Assembly (NCBI GenBank): GCA_021832085.1
Contig: JAKBLM010000006.1
Coordinates: 1 to 64,000, forward strand
Source: Acidobacteriota bacterium
GTDB lineage: Bacteria; Acidobacteriota; Terriglobia; Acidiferrales; UBA7541
Length of the DNA: 64,000 nt
Reading direction: 5' to 3'
In this document: piece by piece, positions 59,842-64,000 of the stretch
How the letters are laid out: every line of letters starts with the position of its first letter
Numbering within the stretch: position 1 is the first letter of the stretch
The notes under the pieces: model-generated
Databases searched by the model: none
What the model was told of the DNA's origin: nothing
The model's input: the letters and a program-made list of their open reading frames with translations, nothing else
Translations under genes and position numbers: made by a program

Positions 59842-60723
59842 TTAGCCCAGCCGGCCAAATAGGTGGTTGATTGTGTAGTCAAGCCCCATCCGCAAAACGA
59901 AGTGGTCGCTCACGCTCGAAAGCCCGAAGGTCGGCTCGAGACGGAAGCGCCAGTTGGGAGCAAGCGAATAACTGAACACCGGGCCGAGATACTGCTGCTC
60001 GCGGTGCCAGAAGAAGCCGAATTGCTGCGTATCGCCGAGACCGCCCATCATTTCCACACCGTAGCCAAGCCGCTGCGGCGAAAGGGCCGGCGGCGCGACG
60101 ATTTTTCTGCCCATGCCGCTCATGTCGTCCCATTTCGGCTGCCGAAAGACGCCCCAGACGTAGCCGAAATAGTCGTTGTAATTTTGAAGGTCCAGCTCAG
60201 AGACGAAGTTGAAGGTGAAATTCAGCCGGCCCCAATCGTGATACGTGATGATGCGCTGCTCGAACGTGTGGGCTGGACGGTTGCGGGCGACGTGGAGCGG
60301 CTCGGTTAGATCGGAAACGCCGAAGCCGCTGACTTCCATCTTGTAGAGGGAAGCTTGGTCGAGATCCTCGAACTCGCCGTAGAGGGTCAGGTGCAGCAGG
60401 TGGTCATGCGGGAAGAGTTGGTAGTAAGCATTGAAGCGGACGCCGCCAAAGGTGTTCGGCAGCCCGCTGATTTTCTGTCCCTCGGCCATGAAGCCAACGG
60501 ACAATCGATTGGTGACGCCGTATTCGGCCATGCCCATGTAAGTGAGGTAATTGGGGCCGACGCGGGCAAGTTGGTAATCGGGCAGGAGCATGAGCATCAG
60601 GTGGTTCTTGGGTATGGTGTTGCTGATGGCAGTGAAATAGGGGTTCATTTGCGCGCGCGCCGACCGAGCGCCCATCGCCGCGCACACACAAATAAAGAGA
60701 CCGAACAGGAACGCCCGCTTCAA
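59842..60723 (-). CDS. Outer-membrane beta-barrel protein of unknown function (293 aa)
   Basis: A signal peptide (LFGLFICVCAAMGARSARA) is followed by repeated amphipathic strands: FGGVRFNAYYQLFPHDHLLHLTLYGEFED, GRLNFTFNFVSELDLQ, FGYVWGVFRQPKW, LGPVFSYSLAPNWRFRLEPTFG and LRMGLDYTINHLFGRLG. Strand length and Tyr/Phe spacing suit a 10-14-stranded barrel. I do not recognise the family. The only neighbours on its strand are DUF481 downstream across an 805-bp gap and the flippase-like gene upstream. Confidence 0.7.
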   Translation of the reverse strand: MKRAFLFGLFICVCAAMGARSARAQMNPYFTAISNTIPKNHLMLMLLPDYQLARVGPNYLTYMGMAEYGVTNRLSVGFMAEGQKISGLPNTFGGVRFNAYYQLFPHDHLLHLTLYGEFEDLDQASLYKMEVSGFGVSDLTEPLHVARNRPAHTFEQRIITYHDWGRLNFTFNFVSELDLQNYNDYFGYVWGVFRQPKWDDMSGMGRKIVAPPALSPQRLGYGVEMMGGLGDTQQFGFFWHREQQYLGPVFSYSLAPNWRFRLEPTFGLSSVSDHFVLRMGLDYTINHLFGRLG

Positions 60724-60828
60724 TTGACCTTCACCCGTTTGAAGTCCGAAATGTGCTGAGAGTATGTCAGATGCCTTGTGCCGGATGGACGGGGGAGCTC
60801 ATGGGAAGATGTAGTGAGCGATAAAACT

Positions 60829-61830
60829 TTATGAGGGCCGCGTACCGAGCCGTTCCACGACGCCGGTTTCGAGCGGCCGGGCCTGGCCGGCGGGCAGCCG
60901 GCCGATGAGGAAAGAGATCAGGCCGGCGATCAGGCCAGCCGCGATGACGATGGTCTCCCAGGCCAGGCCGACGCCGACCACCACGCCGCCGGCAGCTCCG
61001 AACGGTACGAGTAGCGCGGCCAGCGCGGCCTCGCGGACGCCGATGCCGGCCTGGCTGATAGGCAGGAAGGCCGAGATTTTCGCCAGCGGCCAGGCAAAAA
61101 GCCATGCGCGATACGGCAAGTGAAGACCGCAGGCCGCCGCGATCACCGTTGTCAGCGTGAGAAAACCAAGTTGGGTGACGAAGGCCAGGCCGAGCGCGGC
61201 GAGCATGCGGCGCGGACGGCGGACCATCGAGCGCCCGGCGTCCCGCAGGCGAACCATGCGGCGCCGCATGCGAAAGGAGAACCGGCGGGCAGGCAGCAGC
61301 GCCACGGCCAACGCGGCCAACAGGCCGAGCCCCACGAGCGAAACGAGGACGAGCAGGAAGCCGTGGCGATCGGAGGGCCGGAGCGCCCCGGGTACCAGCA
61401 GCACGCCGAGCGTGGCCAGGGTGATCAAGGCGATGACGTCGAGCGTGCGGTCGAGCAGGCTGCCGAGCAGCACGCCCGCCTTGCTGCGACCGAGGCGCAG
61501 GGCGAGGCCCGCCTTGACCACGTCGCCGCCGGCGACCGACGGCAGAAATAGCGTGCTGAACAGGCCGGCGAAATAGCAGCGCGCCGCCTGGGCGAAATTC
61601 AGGCCGGCGCCTGCGCCGTTGAGCATGAGCTTGTATTTGTTGATGCCAGCGAGGTGTACGCAGAAATAGCCGGCGAGCACAGCCAGCCAGAGCAGGGGCG
61701 GCAGGCGGCGCAGGGCGCGCCAGACCTCGGCGAAAGGAACGAAGTGGAAAAGCAACGCCAGAATCAGCGCGCTGCCCGCGATCCGCAGCGCCGCATTGCG
61801 CCAGGCGTGTTGGCGGAAATGGCCAGACAT
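60829..61830 (-). CDS. Flippase-like membrane protein (LPG synthase TM domain / AglD family, 333 aa)
   Basis: About eight hydrophobic spans are present. The family pattern includes FAQAARCYFAGLFSTLFLPSVAGGDVVKAGLAL, then VLLGSLLDRTLDVIALITLA and FLPISQAGIGVREAALAALL. This is the UPF0104 / lysylphosphatidylglycerol-synthase TM region, lacking the C-terminal synthase domain. It is thought to flip lipids or lipid-linked sugars. Start ATG 61830 (MSGHF); an in-frame ATG at 61839 is equally possible. Confidence 0.88.
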   Translation of the reverse strand: MSGHFRQHAWRNAALRIAGSALILALLFHFVPFAEVWRALRRLPPLLWLAVLAGYFCVHLAGINKYKLMLNGAGAGLNFAQAARCYFAGLFSTLFLPSVAGGDVVKAGLALRLGRSKAGVLLGSLLDRTLDVIALITLATLGVLLVPGALRPSDRHGFLLVLVSLVGLGLLAALAVALLPARRFSFRMRRRMVRLRDAGRSMVRRPRRMLAALGLAFVTQLGFLTLTTVIAAACGLHLPYRAWLFAWPLAKISAFLPISQAGIGVREAALAALLVPFGAAGGVVVGVGLAWETIVIAAGLIAGLISFLIGRLPAGQARPLETGVVERLGTRPS

Positions 61831-62013
61831 TGGCGGCATTATGGCCTGCGCATGCGGGCCGGGGCAAGGCGGGCGGGGATGACGGGAAGAAGAGATTCAC
61901 TCTTTCTTTGCGTTTGTTATCGCCGAAAACACGGTAGACTGGGGGCTGGGACCGAAAAGCATTGAACCGGCGTGTTTCTCTGTGATAATGGGCAAGGGCA
62001 TTGGAGTGCTTGA

Positions 62014-63027
62014 ATGAAAAAGAAGATTCGCGTAGTGCAGTACGGAGTGGGACCCATCGGCGCTTCCATCGTGCAGCTGATGCGGCAGAAGCAGGCCCTG
62101 GTGATTGCCGGCGCCATCGATAAGGATCCGGAGAAAGCCGGGCGCGACCTCGGCGAGGTGGTGGGCGCCGCGGATGCTCCTTGGGGCGTGAAGGTATCGG
62201 CCGATCCGGCCGAAGTGCTGTCGCACCCGGTCGACGTGGTGGTGCACACCACGTCTTCATTCCTGACCGACGTCGCGAGCCAGTTGATGGAATGCCTGGA
62301 AGCCGGGGCGTGCGTCGTTTCCACCTGCGAGGAGTTGTCGTACCCGTTCCGCAAGCATCCGGAACTGGCGGCCAAGCTCGACGAGGCGGCACGGGAATCC
62401 GGAGTGACGCTGCTGGGCACTGGCGTGAATCCGGGATTCGTGATGGACAAGCTGGTGCTGGGGCTCTCCTCCGCGTGCCAGCGGGTCGATCACGCCAAGG
62501 CGATCCGCATCGTCGACGCGTCGCGGCGGCGGATTCCTTTGCAGAAAAAGGTTGGCGCCGGACTCAGCGTTGAGGAGTTTCAGCAGCGAGTGACCGAAGG
62601 CACCGTCAAGCACGTGGGGCTGCCGGAATCGGTCGCGATGCTTTCCGACGGCCTCGGCCTGGACGTTGACACCATCACCGAAACGGTCGAGCCGGTAGTG
62701 GCCACTGAGTCTATTCGCACGGACTACACCGAGGTCAAGGCCGGGCAGGCGGCTGGGATTCACCAGGTGGCACGGGGGATTTCGCACGGCGAAGAGAAGA
62801 TCTACCTGGAGCTGAACATGTACGTCGGCGCGGTCGACGCCAGCGATACGATCCAGCTTTCGGGCGAGCCGAACCTGACGATGGTGATTCCCGGGGGAAC
62901 GCATGGCGACATCGCGACCGCGGCGGTTTCGGTGAACGCGATTCCGGCCCTGCTGGCGGCGCCAGCCGGGCTGCGCACGGCGCGCGACCTGCCATTCTGC
63001 TTCTTCCCGCCGCTCGCCCCGCCATAG
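62014..63027 (+). CDS. NAD(P)-binding dehydrogenase, 2,4-diaminopentanoate dehydrogenase / DapB-like family (337 aa)
   Basis: The Rossmann motif VVQYGVGPIGASIV (about 7-20) is followed by AGAIDKDPEKAGRDLGEV, VVHTTSSFLTDVAS and CEELSYPFRKHPELAAKLDEAA. GTGVNPGFVMDKLVL matches the substrate-side loop of diaminopentanoate dehydrogenase (Ord) and related dihydrodipicolinate-reductase-like enzymes. It likely oxidises or reduces an amino or imino acid. No ornithine or lysine pathway genes are adjacent, so the true substrate is open. The ribosome-binding site is modest. It diverges from the flippase-like gene. Confidence 0.87.
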   Translation: MKKKIRVVQYGVGPIGASIVQLMRQKQALVIAGAIDKDPEKAGRDLGEVVGAADAPWGVKVSADPAEVLSHPVDVVVHTTSSFLTDVASQLMECLEAGACVVSTCEELSYPFRKHPELAAKLDEAARESGVTLLGTGVNPGFVMDKLVLGLSSACQRVDHAKAIRIVDASRRRIPLQKKVGAGLSVEEFQQRVTEGTVKHVGLPESVAMLSDGLGLDVDTITETVEPVVATESIRTDYTEVKAGQAAGIHQVARGISHGEEKIYLELNMYVGAVDASDTIQLSGEPNLTMVIPGGTHGDIATAAVSVNAIPALLAAPAGLRTARDLPFCFFPPLAPP

Positions 63028-63091
63028 GGCGCGGCAAGTTGCGGCCGGAAAGAGCCGGTGGATACGAGCGTCTTTCGCGGCATGGCTTAAT

Positions 63092-63116
63092 GAAAAAGCG
63101 CCGGCTCGGCGGCGCT
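63092..63116 (-). terminator. Intrinsic terminator downstream of RNase R
   Basis: On the minus strand a 7-bp stem (arms 63097-63103 and 63110-63116) is followed directly by a run of five T. It lies about 180 bp after the stop at 63298 and is the best rho-independent signal in this part of the window. Confidence 0.6.
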
Positions 63117-63297
63117 ATGGGAGCCAAGCGGGGGCGCAGGACTCGGCGCTCATGTCCTCCCGGAAGGCGATAGCGCCCGTGTTCTCTCCCGAATGGACGT
63201 TTCTCTGGAGCGGGCAGTTCTGTTCGCTTGTATTTCCGCGGCAGATCAGCAAATGTAGCTCGGCGCGAGAGCGCGCCGCTTGTGTTGTGACGAGCGG

Positions 63298-64000
63298 CTA
63301 CGAGAGGACAGCGAACTCGACTCGCTTGAGCATGGGGTCGATGCGCTCGGCGCGGACGCGCACCCGGTCGCCCAGGCGAAAACGCCGGCTGCGGGTGCGG
63401 CTGACAATGGCGTGGTCGAGTTCGCGGAAGTAGCAGCGTTCGCCGACCGTCTCCTCCAAACGATCGATCGGCACCAGCCCCTCGACGAAGACCTCCATCA
63501 GTTCCACGAAAAAGCCGAATTTCAGCACCGAGATAATCAGCGCGTCGTATTCCTCGCCGAGGTGCTGCTCCATGAATTGCGCGGTCTTCCAGTCGATCAG
63601 CTCGCGCTCGGCGTCGACCGAGCGGCGCTCAGCCTCCGAGGTTTCCGTGGACATTTCGTCGAGCTCACCGCCGCGGTAAGGGCCGGGGACGGTGGTTTCC
63701 TCCGGATGGTCGAGGGCCCATTTCAGCACCCGGTGAACGACCAGGTCGGGATAGCGGCGGATGGGCGAGGTGAAGTGCGTGTAGTAATCGAGCCCGAGGG
63801 CGAAATGGCCGATGGGCTCGGCGGCGTAGCGCGCCTGCTTCAGCGAGCGCAGCATGAGGTAAGAGAGGATGCGCTCCTCGGGGCGGCCGGCGATCTTTTC
63901 GACCAAGTGCTGGTAGTGAGCGGGCAGGACTTCGATTTCGAGGGGGACGCTGACCTCCATCGGGCGCCGGCGCCGGCCATGAAAACCGGAGCGCGAGCGG
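63298..64000 (-). CDS. rnr: Ribonuclease R, C-terminal part (runs off the window)
   Basis: The frame is open to the window edge. It encodes the end of the RNB catalytic domain, KIAGRPEERILSYLMLRSLKQARY and GLDYYTHFTSPIRRYPDLVVHR, which holds the tyrosine and arginines of the RNase II/R active centre. Then follows the S1 RNA-binding domain (YDALIISVLKFGFFVELMEVFVEGLV ... VRVRAERID). There is no basic Lys-rich tail after S1; the protein ends EFAVLS. It degrades structured RNA 3'-5' in the cytoplasm. The catalytic aspartates lie outside the window. Confidence 0.93.
   Translation of the reverse strand, partial: RSRSGFHGRRRRPMEVSVPLEIEVLPAHYQHLVEKIAGRPEERILSYLMLRSLKQARYAAEPIGHFALGLDYYTHFTSPIRRYPDLVVHRVLKWALDHPEETTVPGPYRGGELDEMSTETSEAERRSVDAERELIDWKTAQFMEQHLGEEYDALIISVLKFGFFVELMEVFVEGLVPIDRLEETVGERCYFRELDHAIVSRTRSRRFRLGDRVRVRAERIDPMLKRVEFAVLS

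Overview
The window looks like a GC-rich Acidobacteriota chromosome (class Terriglobia/Acidobacteriia is my best guess). This is inferred from gene content: a GWxTD-domain protein, large Oar-like TonB-dependent receptors with an N-terminal carboxypeptidase-regulatory domain, a PadR regulator next to an 'acidobacterial duplicated orphan permease' (ADOP), a DUF3300-DUF2950 pair, DUF2089, and secreted FecR-type and pentapeptide-repeat proteins. No 16S rRNA, plasmid, phage or CRISPR is present.

Layout. 1-70: edge of an IS630-like transposase. 0.1-5 kb: a secreted protein of unknown function, a pentapeptide-repeat protein, and a DUF2089 / SHOCT-like gene pair followed by an ABC exporter. 5-13 kb (minus strand): one operon of GWxTD protein, outer-membrane barrel protein, PDZ-containing histidine kinase and sigma-54-type response regulator, headed by a clear sigma-70 promoter. 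13-21 kb: bacterioferritin, FecR-domain protein, 3-hydroxyisobutyrate-dehydrogenase-like enzyme, a MacA-like adaptor plus ABC ATPase without a permease, an M13 metallopeptidase and a small monooxygenase-fold protein. 21-25.6 kb: a molybdate locus (modC, modB, modA, a beta-barrel protein and an HTH-Mop regulator). 25.7-30 kb: DinB-like and small proteins, a beta-CASP nuclease, and two tandem secreted proteins built from a repeated beta-rich unit. 30-38 kb: ADOP/PadR with a palindromic operator, a Ca2+/cation exchanger and P-type Ca2+-ATPase, and a Met-rich Spy/CpxP-like protein. 38.2-39 kb: a decayed gene. 39-45 kb: two tandem, nearly identical TonB-dependent receptors. 45-51 kb: two tandem HtrA proteases flanking tRNA-Val(GAC) and a GIY-YIG gene, then an M48 protease. 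51-64 kb: Mn/Fe superoxide dismutase, an anion permease, radical SAM protein, GNAT, DUF2950-DUF3300, DUF481, an outer-membrane protein, a flippase-like protein, a diaminopentanoate-dehydrogenase-like enzyme and the 3' part of RNase R.

The common theme is the cell envelope: outer-membrane barrels, periplasmic proteases and chaperones (two HtrA, M48, M13, Spy-like), efflux components and signalling. The most interesting candidate system is the 5.1-13 kb operon. Its kinase carries a PDZ domain predicted to lie in the periplasm, and it is co-transcribed with an outer-membrane protein ending in Phe. This suggests a two-component sensor of outer-membrane protein status; that is a hypothesis from domain architecture, not something the sequence proves. 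Other items worth attention are a three-copy dispersed hairpin repeat, the tRNA-Val/GIY-YIG unit between duplicated htrA genes, and a repeated beta-rich domain shared by cytosolic and secreted proteins.
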